Translations under genes and position numbers: made by a program
Shown: piece by piece, positions 27,147-36,372 of the stretch
How the letters are laid out: each line of letters opens with the position of its first letter
How positions within the stretch are numbered: the first letter of the stretch is position 1
The notes under the pieces: generated by a model
The model's database searches: none
What the model saw: the letters and a program-made list of their open reading frames with translations, nothing else
Told to the model about the DNA's origin: nothing
Assembly: GCF_000964225.1 (NCBI RefSeq)
Contig: NZ_BAMZ01000003.1
Location: forward strand, 110,716-174,715
Reading direction: 5' to 3'
DNA from: Acetobacter syzygii
GTDB taxonomy: Bacteria; Pseudomonadota; Alphaproteobacteria; Acetobacterales; Acetobacteraceae
DNA length: 64,000 nt

Positions 27147-28022
27147 ATGACCACAGCACAGACAATTGGCTTTATCGGTTTTGGTGCCATGGCTAGCCGT
27201 ATGGCCATTCATCTGAAAAAAGCAGGGTTTACCGCCATTGCCTACACGCCTTCGGGCAAAGGTGGGGATGAAACCATAGCGTTTTTGCCAAGCCCTGCGG
27301 ATGTCGCCAAAACAGCCGATATTGTGCTTGTGTGCGTACCCGATGATGAGGCTCTGGCCGCCAGCATGTACGGACCACAAGGTGCCCTTGCCGGTATGCC
27401 AGAGGGAGGGTTGTTGCTGAACACCAGTTCCGTATCGCCCGAAGCCGCACAGAACCTGCTGGATGCGGGACAAAAACAGAAGGTAAGTGTGGTGGATTGC
27501 CCGGTTTCCGGCAGCACACCCGAAGCGGAAAGTGCCAATCTGGTTGTCCTCGCAGGCGGCAGCGATGAGGAAATGACCCGTGCCAAACCCGTGTTTGACG
27601 CCATTGGCCGCCTGACCATCCATGCTGGCCCATCTGGCAGTGGCGCGCGGCTTAAACTGGTTATTAACGGCATTATGGGAGCCGGGCTGGCCGCTGTGGC
27701 CGAGGGTATTGCCTACGGGCTGGCAGCAGGTCTTGACCGCTCCATGCTGTTTGATGCGCTGGATGAAATGGCTGTGATCTCCCCCCATCACAAACGCAAG
27801 ATCAAAATGGCCAAGGCGGGTGACTTTTCGCCCCAGTTCCCCACCCGGCTGATGCAAAAAGACATGCGCCTGCTCATGGATGCCTGTACACGTCTGGCTG
27901 TACCCGCACCGACCATGGCGTCAGTCACGCAGCAGCTTTCCCTGACCCGCCGTGCCGCCGCGGATGCCGATTACTCGGCCCTGATCGGCGTTATGGAAAA
28001 CATTGTCGCCAACGACCCATAA
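27147..28022 (+). CDS. NAD(P)-dependent beta-hydroxyacid dehydrogenase family protein
   Basis: 291 residues of the 3-hydroxyisobutyrate/6-phosphogluconate dehydrogenase superfamily. The Rossmann motif is IGFIGFGAMASRMAIHL (residues about 7-23), the substrate loop DCPVSGSTPEAE, and the likely catalytic Lys sits in GSGARLKLVINGIMGA. Substrate could be tartronate semialdehyde, succinic semialdehyde or another short hydroxyacid; sequence alone does not decide. GGAG lies about 11 bases upstream. It converges on the NDUFAF6-like gene 5 bp away. Confidence 0.85.
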   Translation: MTTAQTIGFIGFGAMASRMAIHLKKAGFTAIAYTPSGKGGDETIAFLPSPADVAKTADIVLVCVPDDEALAASMYGPQGALAGMPEGGLLLNTSSVSPEAAQNLLDAGQKQKVSVVDCPVSGSTPEAESANLVVLAGGSDEEMTRAKPVFDAIGRLTIHAGPSGSGARLKLVINGIMGAGLAAVAEGIAYGLAAGLDRSMLFDALDEMAVISPHHKRKIKMAKAGDFSPQFPTRLMQKDMRLLMDACTRLAVPAPTMASVTQQLSLTRRAAADADYSALIGVMENIVANDP

Positions 28023-28027
28023 TTTGC

Positions 28028-28798
28028 TTAGGACCGATCAAAAGCACGCAGGGCTTTAAGGCCCTGCCATGCGACGGCGGCCCTGTCCCCCAGTCCTCTG
28101 GGCTGCTCCGCCTGACTGGCCTTGCGCGCCAGATCACGCCTGGCCAGTACGGCAGGCAACCCCAGCAGACGCAACGGAGAGGAAAGCTGGGACCAGCCCG
28201 CAGCCTCCAGCCAGACCTGCCCCTGCTGCCTCAGTGTCGCTGCACCCTCGGGGCATATGAACCGCCCTGACTGCTGGAGCGCTGGCCAGTGGCGGAGCAT
28301 GGCCCCCGCTCCATACGCCATGCCGCACAGTTCCAGTTGTTGCAGGGCAGATGTATCCTCCACCCCCAGCAGTTCGCCCGTGGCGCGTTGCAGGGCCCCG
28401 GCACCATCTTGCATCATACCCTGCCATGCCAACAGGTCGCGCCCGCCTGCCAGTTCCACCTCGCACGAGTGTACAAGGCGGAGCAATGTTGCCTGCCCAA
28501 CCTGCCCGCGTTCCACCATATCCAGCACATAGGGAGCCAGAACATGTTCCGGCGGGCGGGTCCGCTCCAGCACATCACGCCACCATTGCAGGCGGATCAG
28601 CCCGGCCATTGGCCCGGCAACCGCTGCCGAACGTGCGGGCAGCAGGGCGCGAATCAGTTCATTATGGAAGACCAGCAGCACCAGTGCACCCTGCTGTGCG
28701 AATGCTGGCAAAAAACGTGCACAAAGCACCCTGTCCGGATCAGCCGCAGCCAGCCGCGCCAACGCTTGCATATCACCTTGTAAGGAATGGTCTTTCAT
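28028..28798 (-). CDS. Squalene/phytoene synthase-like protein, NDUFAF6 type
   Basis: 256 residues with the all-helical prenyl-synthase-like fold. RFLPAFAQQGALVLLVFHNE and RLQWWRDVLE are typical of the NDUFAF6 branch. The paired Asp-rich motifs required for squalene synthesis were not seen. In mitochondria NDUFAF6 assists complex I assembly, so a similar role is inferred here, helped by an NDUFS4-like subunit at 46.7 kb. No hopanoid genes are adjacent. Confidence 0.7.
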   Translation of the reverse strand: MKDHSLQGDMQALARLAAADPDRVLCARFLPAFAQQGALVLLVFHNELIRALLPARSAAVAGPMAGLIRLQWWRDVLERTRPPEHVLAPYVLDMVERGQVGQATLLRLVHSCEVELAGGRDLLAWQGMMQDGAGALQRATGELLGVEDTSALQQLELCGMAYGAGAMLRHWPALQQSGRFICPEGAATLRQQGQVWLEAAGWSQLSSPLRLLGLPAVLARRDLARKASQAEQPRGLGDRAAVAWQGLKALRAFDRS

Positions 28799-29043
28799 GG
28801 CTGTATCCTATTGTTCAGGCGTGGTGGCATGTTGCAAATTTCCGCACTTTCATGCGTAATGCACATATAGCTTTCCTTACGGACTGCCGCGCCACCCCAC
28901 CCCCACCAGCAGGGCAAGTTTCCGTGAGCCAGGGGAAAGAGATGCCGGGCTTTAACACCCGGTCTCTGTGCCATTTGGCACGCCCATAGCTCTGGGACAG
29001 GCGCGTTATACACACGCCCTGCTTTATACGACGGAGTTATGTT

Positions 29044-29652
29044 ATGGCTTTTGAACTGCCAACCCTCCCCTACGCACCTAACGCTCTGGCTGCCCGTGGC
29101 ATGTGCCAGGAAACCCTGGAGTTCCACCACGGCAAGCACCACCAGGCCTATGTGAACACCCTGAACACGCTGCTGGAAGGCAAGCCCGAACTGGCTGGCA
29201 AGTCCCTCGAAGAGATTATTCTTGCAGCCCACGGCAAAGCCGACCTGACCGGCCTGTTTAACAATGCTGGTCAGCATTGGAACCACTCCTTCTTCTGGAA
29301 CAGCCTGTCCACCTCCGGTGGTGCAATGCCCGAAAAGCTGGGTGCCAAGATTGCTGCTGACTTTGGTAGCGTGGACACCTTCAAGGAAGAATTCCGCAAG
29401 GCTGCTGTCTCCCAGTTCGGGTCCGGCTGGGCCTGGCTGGTTCTGGGCAAGGATGGCAAGCTGGCCATTACCAAAACCCCCAATGGCACCAACCCGCTGG
29501 CCGAAGGTCAGGGCACGGCACTGCTGACAGCCGACGTTTGGGAACACTCCTACTATCTGGACTTCCGCAACCGTCGCCCCGACTACATCACCAACTTCCT
29601 GGACAAACTGGCAAACTATGAGTTTGCTGAAGCCCAGTTGAACGCGGCCTGA
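29044..29652 (+). CDS. sodB: Superoxide dismutase, Fe type
   Basis: Cytosolic dismutation of superoxide. The 202-residue protein carries metal ligands in MCQETLEFHHGKHHQAYVN, NNAGQHWNHSFFW and DVWEHSYYLDFRN. The Gln in NNAGQHW is at the position typical of Fe enzymes (Mn enzymes carry Gly there), so Fe or cambialistic is favoured. GGAG lies seven bases upstream. It stands alone with a strong terminator downstream. Confidence 0.96.
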   Translation: MAFELPTLPYAPNALAARGMCQETLEFHHGKHHQAYVNTLNTLLEGKPELAGKSLEEIILAAHGKADLTGLFNNAGQHWNHSFFWNSLSTSGGAMPEKLGAKIAADFGSVDTFKEEFRKAAVSQFGSGWAWLVLGKDGKLAITKTPNGTNPLAEGQGTALLTADVWEHSYYLDFRNRRPDYITNFLDKLANYEFAEAQLNAA

Positions 29653-29686
29653 TTTTTATTCCGCCTCCCTTAGCGGTGCGGAACAA

Positions 29687-29723
29687 AAAGGCGGAACCCT
29701 TTTTTCAGGGTTTCGCCTTTTTT
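29687..29723 (+). terminator. Intrinsic terminator of sodB
   Basis: A 14-nt arm AAAGGCGGAACCCT pairs with AGGGTTTCGCCTTT (one mismatch) around a 6-nt loop, and the T run continues through 29723. It is a classic intrinsic terminator 35 bp after the stop codon. Confidence 0.85.
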
Positions 29724-29767
29724 CATATCCGGCATTCCGCCAGTGTGCAGCTTATGCACACATCCCT

Positions 29768-29798
29768 CTTGATTGTCCGGTCCCTGCTTCCAATCTTA
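29768..29798 (+). promoter_or_regulatory. Possible heat-shock (sigma32) promoter of clpB
   Basis: CTTGATT followed after 15 nt by CCAATCTTA resembles the alphaproteobacterial sigma32 pattern (CTTG, then C-rich/AT -10). It lies 100 bp upstream of clpB, a usual sigma32 target. The match is partial. Confidence 0.3.
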
Positions 29799-29897
29799 GA
29801 ACTGTCAACAAGGCAGACCCTGCCACCCATTGCCGCAAAGCGGGATGGGGCAAGGCCTTCCTTCAGTCGCCTACGATAAAGGGACAAGAGGGATATT

Positions 29898-32513
29898 ATG
29901 GATATTGCAAAATTTACTGAACGTTCACGCGGTTTTTTACAGGCTGCACAGACGATTGCCCTGCGTGACTTCAACCAGCAGCTGACTTCCGAGCATCTGC
30001 TTAAAGCCATGCTGGATGATGAGGAAGGCGCTGCATCAGCCCTGATCCGGGCAGCTGGCGGCAACCCCGATGGTGTGCGGGCCGCCAATGAACAGGCTCT
30101 GGCCAAGCTTCCCAAAGTGCAAGGTGGTGGTGCAGGCCAGCCCGCAGCCACCCCCGATCTGGTAAGGGCACTGGATTCCGCCGAACAGATTGCCCAAAAA
30201 GCCGGGGATAGCTTTGTGGCGCAGGACCGCCTTCTGGTTGCTCTGGCCTCGACCGACAGCCCGGCTGGTCAGGCACTCAAAAACAATGGGGCCTCCCCGC
30301 AGGCACTGGAAAAAGCCATTGCCGCAATCCGCAAGGGACGCACTGTGACCAGCGAAAATGCTGAAGCTAATTTTGACGCACTTAAAAAATATGCACGGGA
30401 TGTGACCGAAGTTGCCCAACAGGGCAAACTGGACCCCGTTATTGGCCGGGATGAGGAAATCCGCCGGGCCATTCAGGTGCTGGCACGCCGTAGCAAAAAC
30501 AACCCGGTCCTGATTGGTGAACCGGGGGTGGGCAAGACCGCCATTGTGGAAGGGCTGGCCCAGCGCATTGTTAATGGCGATGTGCCAGAAGCCCTGAAAA
30601 ACAAAAAACTGCTCTCGCTCGACATGGGCGCACTGGTTGCCGGTGCCAAATACCGTGGTGAGTTTGAAGAACGCCTGAAAGCCGTACTCAAGGAAATTGA
30701 GTCCGCCGAAGGTCAGGTCATTCTGTTCATTGATGAAATGCACACACTGGTTGGCGCAGGCCGGACCGATGGCGCAATGGACGCTTCCAACCTGATCAAA
30801 CCGGAGCTGGCCCGCGGTACGCTACACTGCATTGGTGCCACCACACTGGACGAATACCGCAAGTATATTGAAAAAGACGCAGCACTTGCCCGTCGTTTTC
30901 AGCCCGTTTATGTGGGCGAACCTTCTGTGGCGGATACCATTTCCATCCTGCGTGGGATTAAGGAAAAATACGAACTGCACCACGGCGTTCGCATTACCGA
31001 CGGCGCTCTTGTGGCTGCGGCAACCCTGTCCAACCGTTATATTACCGACCGGTTCCTGCCCGACAAAGCCATTGATCTGATTGATGAGGCCGCCAGCCGC
31101 CTGCGGATGCAGATTGATAGCAAGCCCGAAGAACTGGACGAACTGGACCGCCGGATTATCCAGCTCAAAATTGAGCGCGAAGCCCTGCGCAAGGAAGACG
31201 ATACAGCCAGCAAGGACCGGCTGGAATCTGTGGAAGTCGAACTGGCTGATCTGGAAGAAAAGTCCAATACACTCAGCGCTGCATGGCACGCGGAGAAAGA
31301 CCGCGTGAATGCCGTGCAAAAATTGCAGGAGCAGCTTGATCAGGCCCGCTCCGATGTGGAAGTGGCACAGCGCAAAGGCGACCTGCAACGCGCATCTGAA
31401 CTGATGTACGGTGTTATTCCCAACCTGCAAAGCCAGATTACCGCTGCGCAGCAGACTGAAGAGCAGGAGGCCAAAAGCGCCAATCTGGTATCCGAGGCCG
31501 TAACAGATCAGGGCATTGCCTCTGTTGTTTCCCGCTGGACAGGCGTACCGGTGGATCGGATGCTGGAAGGTGAACGCGCCAAGCTCCTGCGGATGGAGGA
31601 TGAACTGCGCAAATCCGTTGTTGGGCAGGAACCCGCCTTGCGGGCCGTAGCCAATGCGGTGCGGCGTGCACGTGCCGGTTTGCAGGACCCCAACCGTCCG
31701 ATTGGTTCGTTCCTGTTCCTTGGCCCAACGGGGGTTGGCAAAACCGAGCTGACCAAGGCACTGGCCCGCTTCCTGTTTGATGATGACAAAGCTCTGCTAC
31801 GCATCGACATGAGCGAGTTTATGGAAAAGCACGCCGTAGCCCGCCTGATTGGTGCACCTCCGGGATATGTGGGGTATGAAGAAGGTGGAGTGCTGACCGA
31901 GGCCGTGCGCCGCCGCCCCTATCAGGTCATTTTGTTTGATGAGGTGGAAAAAGCGCATGAGGATGTGTTTAACATCCTGCTACAGGTGCTTGATGATGGC
32001 CGTCTGACTGATGGTCAGGGCCGCACGGTGGACTTCCGCAATACGCTGATCATCCTGACCAGCAACCTTGGCTCCGAATATCTGGCCAACCAGCCGGATG
32101 GTGACACACCTGATATGGTGCAGGCACAGGTCATGAAGGTAGTGCGCGAACACTTCCGCCCTGAGTTCCTGAACCGGCTGGATGAGGTTATCCTCTTCTC
32201 GCGCCTGCAGCGGGCAGATATGGCCAAAATTGTGGATATTCAGATCAGTCGTCTGCAAAAGCTGCTCGAAGACCGCAAGATCAGCCTGCACCTTGATACA
32301 CTGGCTGAAACATGGCTGGCGAATGAAGGGTATGACCCTGTGTATGGCGCGCGCCCCCTTAAACGGGTTATCCAGCGTAGCCTGCAAAATCCGCTGGCCG
32401 GACAGTTGCTGGAAGGGACCATCCATGATGGGGAGACCGTTAACATCTCCGCTAATGGTGATGGTTTGCTCATTAACGGTCAGGCGGCTGCGGAGCCTGA
32501 ACTCGCTTACTAA
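29898..32513 (+). CDS. clpB: ATP-dependent disaggregase ClpB
   Basis: Hsp100 hexamer that extracts polypeptides from aggregates with DnaK. The 871-residue protein has the N-terminal Clp repeat domain (about 1-150), NBD1 with [17 protein letters not shown], the coiled-coil M domain (about 400-530), NBD2 with [15 protein letters not shown] and FDEVEKAH, and the C-terminal domain with [13 protein letters not shown]. Full length for the family. GAGGG is seven bases before the ATG; a terminator follows. Confidence 0.98.
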   Translation: MDIAKFTERSRGFLQAAQTIALRDFNQQLTSEHLLKAMLDDEEGAASALIRAAGGNPDGVRAANEQALAKLPKVQGGGAGQPAATPDLVRALDSAEQIAQKAGDSFVAQDRLLVALASTDSPAGQALKNNGASPQALEKAIAAIRKGRTVTSENAEANFDALKKYARDVTEVAQQGKLDPVIGRDEEIRRAIQVLARRSKNNPVLIGEPGVGKTAIVEGLAQRIVNGDVPEALKNKKLLSLDMGALVAGAKYRGEFEERLKAVLKEIESAEGQVILFIDEMHTLVGAGRTDGAMDASNLIKPELARGTLHCIGATTLDEYRKYIEKDAALARRFQPVYVGEPSVADTISILRGIKEKYELHHGVRITDGALVAAATLSNRYITDRFLPDKAIDLIDEAASRLRMQIDSKPEELDELDRRIIQLKIEREALRKEDDTASKDRLESVEVELADLEEKSNTLSAAWHAEKDRVNAVQKLQEQLDQARSDVEVAQRKGDLQRASELMYGVIPNLQSQITAAQQTEEQEAKSANLVSEAVTDQGIASVVSRWTGVPVDRMLEGERAKLLRMEDELRKSVVGQEPALRAVANAVRRARAGLQDPNRPIGSFLFLGPTGVGKTELTKALARFLFDDDKALLRIDMSEFMEKHAVARLIGAPPGYVGYEEGGVLTEAVRRRPYQVILFDEVEKAHEDVFNILLQVLDDGRLTDGQGRTVDFRNTLIILTSNLGSEYLANQPDGDTPDMVQAQVMKVVREHFRPEFLNRLDEVILFSRLQRADMAKIVDIQISRLQKLLEDRKISLHLDTLAETWLANEGYDPVYGARPLKRVIQRSLQNPLAGQLLEGTIHDGETVNISANGDGLLINGQAAAEPELAY

Positions 32514-32548
32514 GCTGGCCAGCCAACTCTGCCCGGTGCAGACAAAAG

Positions 32549-32577
32549 ACGGGAGGGCGCATGCCTTCCCGTTTTTT
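32549..32577 (+). terminator. Intrinsic terminator of clpB
   Basis: ACGGGAGGGC and GCCTTCCCGT form a 10-bp stem (one G-T wobble) around GCAT, followed by TTTTTT. It ends the clpB transcript 25 bp before the Nudix gene starts. Confidence 0.85.
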
Positions 32578-32602
32578 ATTATCTCAAATAAGGAGGAACA
32601 TG

Positions 32603-33235
32603 ATGCCCGAGCCTGAATGGCTTGTCTGGGCCAGAGAGGTTCAGGCCATTGCCCAAACCGGGCTGACCTTTGCCAAAGACCCGTTTGACCGCGAGCGTTA
32701 CGAAATGCTGCGCAACATTGCCGCCCGGACCATGGCAAAAGGTACCGGAGCCGACATAACACAGATTGAAAACCTGTTTGCCCGCCAGGCGGGTTATGCG
32801 ACCCCCAAGCTGGAAGTCCGCACAGGCGTGTTCGACGCCAAAAACCGCCTACTGATGGTGCGTGAGGTACTGGACCACAACCGCTGGACCGTACCCGGTG
32901 GCTGGGCCGATGTAAACTTAACCGCCTCTGAATCCGCAGCCAAGGAAGTGCAGGAAGAAACCGGCTACACAGTGCGCATTACCCGCCTGGCCATGGTGCT
33001 GGACCGCGCACGGCAAGGGCACGAACCCCCGGAACCTTTTTCGATTACCAAAATGTTTTTTCTGGGAGAACTGACTGGCGGAGCCGCTGCAACCAGTATT
33101 GAAACCAGCGAAGTCCGTTTTTTTGCCCGCAACGAGATCCCACATGACCTCTCTACAGGTCGCATCTCGCGCCATCAGATTGACCGGCTGTTTGCACACC
33201 ATGCAGACCTGAGCCTGATGACCGAATTTGACTGA
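32603..33235 (+). CDS. Nudix hydrolase with N-terminal helical domain
   Basis: 210 residues. The N-terminal part (EPEWLVWAREVQAIAQTGLT) matches the small helical Nudix_N_2 type domain. The Nudix box is GGWADVNLTASESAAKEVQE followed by ETG, with Lys in place of the usual Arg before the first catalytic Glu. Such proteins hydrolyse ADP-ribose or related nucleotides; the substrate is unknown. Two ATGs in tandem follow AGGAGG; the second (32603) has the better spacing. Confidence 0.85.
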   Translation: MPEPEWLVWAREVQAIAQTGLTFAKDPFDRERYEMLRNIAARTMAKGTGADITQIENLFARQAGYATPKLEVRTGVFDAKNRLLMVREVLDHNRWTVPGGWADVNLTASESAAKEVQEETGYTVRITRLAMVLDRARQGHEPPEPFSITKMFFLGELTGGAAATSIETSEVRFFARNEIPHDLSTGRISRHQIDRLFAHHADLSLMTEFD

Positions 33236-33248
33236 AGGTTAACGCAAA

Positions 33249-33290
33249 CAGAGCCCCCTTCGCCCTTAGTGCTGAGGACAGGGGGCTCTG
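33249..33290. terminator. Bidirectional terminator between the Nudix gene and hflX
   Basis: CAGAGCCCCCT pairs perfectly with AGGGGGCTCTG (11 bp) around about 20 nt. TTTATTG follows on the plus strand and TTTGCGTT on the minus strand, so it can serve both convergent genes. Confidence 0.75.
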
Positions 33291-33316
33291 TTTATTGTGT
33301 TTATATCAGCCGTATT

Positions 33317-34636
33317 TCAGGCCATTTGTGGCGTAATATGCCGGAACTGGCGTTCAAACCGGGCGCGATCCTCGGCCAGCAGGCGGACAGTAATGTCCGT
33401 CTCCTCTTCCTGATCCTTACGGTCCACCACCTCGCCATGTTGGTACAGCCATGCCAGAGCCGCACCATCGGCCAATGGCATGGCATAGCGCACCACTTCC
33501 ATGCCCGATGTAATCCGCTGGTCAATCCGGGCCAAAAGACGGTCCAGTCCATCGCCCGTTATGGCAGAAATGGCGACTGTCTCATCGCCCTGTGGCACTG
33601 CGGCCTGTCCACCCAGCAGATCAACCTTGTTCAGGACCTCAATCATCCGGTTAGGCCAGTCCTGCTCAAGCATATTATCCTTGGCCATGCTCTCCAGCAC
33701 ACCCAGCACGTCCTTTTTCTGGGTCGTACTGTCGGGATGTGCAATATCGCGCACATGCAGAATAATATCGGCCTCTGCCACCTCTTCCAGCGTTGCACGG
33801 AAGGCGGCAATCAGCTCCGTGGGCAGGTCGCTGATAAACCCCACCGTATCGGACAGAATAACCTGACGGCCGGAGGGTAGCTCAATGGCGCGCATGGTAG
33901 GGTCCAGCGTTGCAAAGAGCTGATCCTGCGCATAAACGGTCGCGCCGGTCAGGGCATTGAACAGGGTCGATTTGCCCGCATTGGTATAACCCACAAGAGC
34001 AACAACGGGAAAAGGCACACGTTTACGGGCCTGCCGATGCAGCCCGCGTGTGCGACGGACCTGCTCCAGATCTTTTTTTAACCGAACAATCCGCTCACCA
34101 ATCATGCGGCGGTCGGCTTCGATCTGGGTTTCACCTGGACCACCCAAAAAGCCAAAGCCACCACGCTGCCGCTCAAGGTGGGTCCACAACCGCACCAGTC
34201 TGGAACGCTGATACTCCAGATGAGCCAGCTCGACTTGTAACGTCCCTTCCCGCGTAGCAGCACGGGCACCAAAAATATCCAGAATAAGGCCCGTACGGTC
34301 GATAACCTTGCAGCCAAACTCGGTTTCCAGATTACGCTGCTGGGCCGGGGTTAGCTTGGTGTCCACCACCAGAACATCAATATTGTCAGCTTTGACGGCA
34401 ATTCTAAGGGAATCGATCTGCCCCTTGCCCAGCAATGTTGCCGAACGGCGCGCACGCAGCAGAAGAACAGCTTTACGAACAATAACCAGACCAATGGAAG
34501 CAGTCAGGCCAACAGCCTCTTCCAGCCGGGCCTCCGCAGCCCTTACGTCCTGCCCGTGGGCTGAGCGCTCCCACGGCAGAATGACGGCAGCGCGTGTTGC
34601 AACCGTCTGTTTTTTCTCAGTAAAACTCGTCGCCAA
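33317..34636 (-). CDS. hflX: Ribosome-associated GTPase HflX
   Basis: 439 residues. The N-terminal HflX domain ([52 protein letters not shown]) precedes the G domain with [17 protein letters not shown] and [10 protein letters not shown]. HflX splits stalled ribosomes. The likely start is TTG at 34636, eight bases after AAGGA and inside the last codons of hfq (20-bp overlap); a longer frame to 34684 has no such site. The hfq-hflX pair is conserved in proteobacteria. Confidence 0.92.
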   Translation of the reverse strand: MATSFTEKKQTVATRAAVILPWERSAHGQDVRAAEARLEEAVGLTASIGLVIVRKAVLLLRARRSATLLGKGQIDSLRIAVKADNIDVLVVDTKLTPAQQRNLETEFGCKVIDRTGLILDIFGARAATREGTLQVELAHLEYQRSRLVRLWTHLERQRGGFGFLGGPGETQIEADRRMIGERIVRLKKDLEQVRRTRGLHRQARKRVPFPVVALVGYTNAGKSTLFNALTGATVYAQDQLFATLDPTMRAIELPSGRQVILSDTVGFISDLPTELIAAFRATLEEVAEADIILHVRDIAHPDSTTQKKDVLGVLESMAKDNMLEQDWPNRMIEVLNKVDLLGGQAAVPQGDETVAISAITGDGLDRLLARIDQRITSGMEVVRYAMPLADGAALAWLYQHGEVVDRKDQEEETDITVRLLAEDRARFERQFRHITPQMA

Positions 34637-34901
34637 GAGATGGTTCCTTGTCCGCCTTTGCGCCCGCTCCGGTGGAGTCTGCAATATCTACGGGAATGCT
34701 GGGCATAACAGTGCTTATGGCATGTTTGTAAATAAGCTGGGTCTGGTCATCACGCCGCAGGAGCACTACCTGTTCATCAAACCACGTAATAAAACCCTGA
34801 AGTTTGACACCATTGACCAAAAATACGGTAACAGCCGCCCGGGAACGACGGATCTGGCCTAAAAACGCATCCTGCACATTATGTGCACTCTCTTTTTCCA
34901 C
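34617..34901 (-). CDS. hfq: RNA chaperone Hfq
   Basis: Sm-like hexameric RNA-binding protein. 94 residues: [40 protein letters not shown] (Sm1) and the Sm2 motif [12 protein letters not shown] (Tyr-Lys-His) are all present, followed by a short acidic tail. The start codon is GTG with AGGG about nine bases upstream. It lies between ntrX (79 bp upstream) and hflX, the standard alphaproteobacterial order. Confidence 0.97.
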   Translation of the reverse strand: MEKESAHNVQDAFLGQIRRSRAAVTVFLVNGVKLQGFITWFDEQVVLLRRDDQTQLIYKHAISTVMPSIPVDIADSTGAGAKADKEPSLGDEFY

Positions 34902-34980
34902 TGTGTGAGACCCTATCCCATTTTCTTTTTTTCTTGGGAGCCAGACCTAGCGCTTTATCCGGCTCGCAACAACTCACTGA

Positions 34981-36372
34981 TCAGCCAGCGTTTCGTTCAT
35001 CTGATGTTACACCAAGCTGCTTGAGTTTGCGATGCAAAGCACTCCGCTCCATCCCTACAAACAGCGCAGTACGGCTTATGTTCCCACCAAAACGCAATAA
35101 TTGCGCCTGAAGGTACTGGGTCTCGAACAGATCACGCGCCTCTCGCAGGGGCAGGCTCATCACATCGGTCGAGGCATCGAACTTGAGCAGCCCCGGTGCA
35201 TTCTCCCCTATTGTGGAGGGAAGCATATCTGCCCTGATCAGATCCTGACTACTCCCGGGCTGCATAATCAGCACCCGTTCCATCAGGTTCCGCAGTTCGC
35301 GCACATTGCCCGGCCAGTCGTAAGCCTGCAAAACAGCCACGGCATCGGGCGAGAGATCGCGCGAGGGCAGACCCGCCATTTCCGCAGCGCGGTGGAGGAA
35401 GAGCGTTGCCAGCCCCGGAATATCATCCCGCCGTTCCTTTAGGGCAGGCATACGCAATGGCACCACGGCCAGACGGTAATACAGATCCTCGCGGAAGCGC
35501 CCGCCCACAATTTCGGCCTGCAAGTCCCTGTTGGTTGTTGCCAGAACGCGCACATCAACCTTAACGCGGGAACCTCCGCCCAAACGCTCAAAGGTCTGGT
35601 CCTGCAGGGCGCGTACGATCTTACCTTGGGTTTCCAGCGGCATATCCGCCACTTCATCCAGCAGCAGGGTGCCACCATGGGCACGTTCGAGCACGCCGGT
35701 GCGGCGGCCTACACCATCTACCCCACCCTCCAGACCGAACAGTTCCTCCTCAAACCGGCCTGGCGCAAGCGTGGCGCAGTTCAGGGCTACAAAGGGGCCA
35801 TCCGTCCGCCGTGAGCGGGCGTGAATCATCCGGGCAGCCACTTCCTTACCCGACCCCGGACCACCGCTGATCAGCACGCGTGAGCCGGTGGGCGCTACTT
35901 TTTCAATCTGGTTGCGAATGGCAACAATCTGGGCGCTATTGCCATACAGGTCGGCATCCTGCCCGGCTCTGAGCCTGAGCTCCTCGTTCTCACGCGCCAG
36001 ACGGGATGCCTCCAGCGCACGCCGCACAATGACCAGCAGACGATCGGCCTGAAAAGGCTTTTCTATAAAGTCATAAGCACCGTGCTGGAGTGCCGCCACA
36101 GCGGTTTCGATCGTACCATGACCCGAGATCATGACCACGGGTACGGAGGATTCCTCCGCCTTCATGGTTTGCAGGATTTCCAGCCCGTCCATATCCGAGC
36201 CCTGCAACCATACGTCCAGAATGACCAGCGATGGTCTGCGGGCCCTGAAGGCCGCCAGAGCGGCCTCGGAGCTGGAGGCCACCCGGGCCTCATACCCTTC
36301 ATCACACAGAATGCCTTCAATCAGCATCCGAATATCGGGTTCGTCATCAACGATCAGGATTTCATGCGCCAT
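34981..36372 (-). CDS. ntrX: Nitrogen regulation response regulator NtrX (GAFTGA motif absent)
   Basis: 463 residues. Receiver domain with DDE acid pocket and phospho-Asp53 (LVILDVW), AAA+ domain with Walker A GGPGSGKE (170-177) and LLLDEVADMP, and a C-terminal Fis-type helix-turn-helix (GGNISRTALFVGMERSALHR). Where sigma54 activators carry GAFTGA, the sequence reads ELFGLEGGVDGVGRRTGVLE (about 210-229). NtrX with NtrY senses redox or nitrogen status. It overlaps ntrY by 11 bp. Confidence 0.94.
   Translation of the reverse strand: MAHEILIVDDEPDIRMLIEGILCDEGYEARVASSSEAALAAFRARRPSLVILDVWLQGSDMDGLEILQTMKAEESSVPVVMISGHGTIETAVAALQHGAYDFIEKPFQADRLLVIVRRALEASRLARENEELRLRAGQDADLYGNSAQIVAIRNQIEKVAPTGSRVLISGGPGSGKEVAARMIHARSRRTDGPFVALNCATLAPGRFEEELFGLEGGVDGVGRRTGVLERAHGGTLLLDEVADMPLETQGKIVRALQDQTFERLGGGSRVKVDVRVLATTNRDLQAEIVGGRFREDLYYRLAVVPLRMPALKERRDDIPGLATLFLHRAAEMAGLPSRDLSPDAVAVLQAYDWPGNVRELRNLMERVLIMQPGSSQDLIRADMLPSTIGENAPGLLKFDASTDVMSLPLREARDLFETQYLQAQLLRFGGNISRTALFVGMERSALHRKLKQLGVTSDERNAG

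Noticed and set aside
28028..28798. Possible hopanoid squalene synthase
   Set aside because: The Asp-rich catalytic motifs are absent and no hpn genes are adjacent; an NDUFAF6-type assembly factor fits better.
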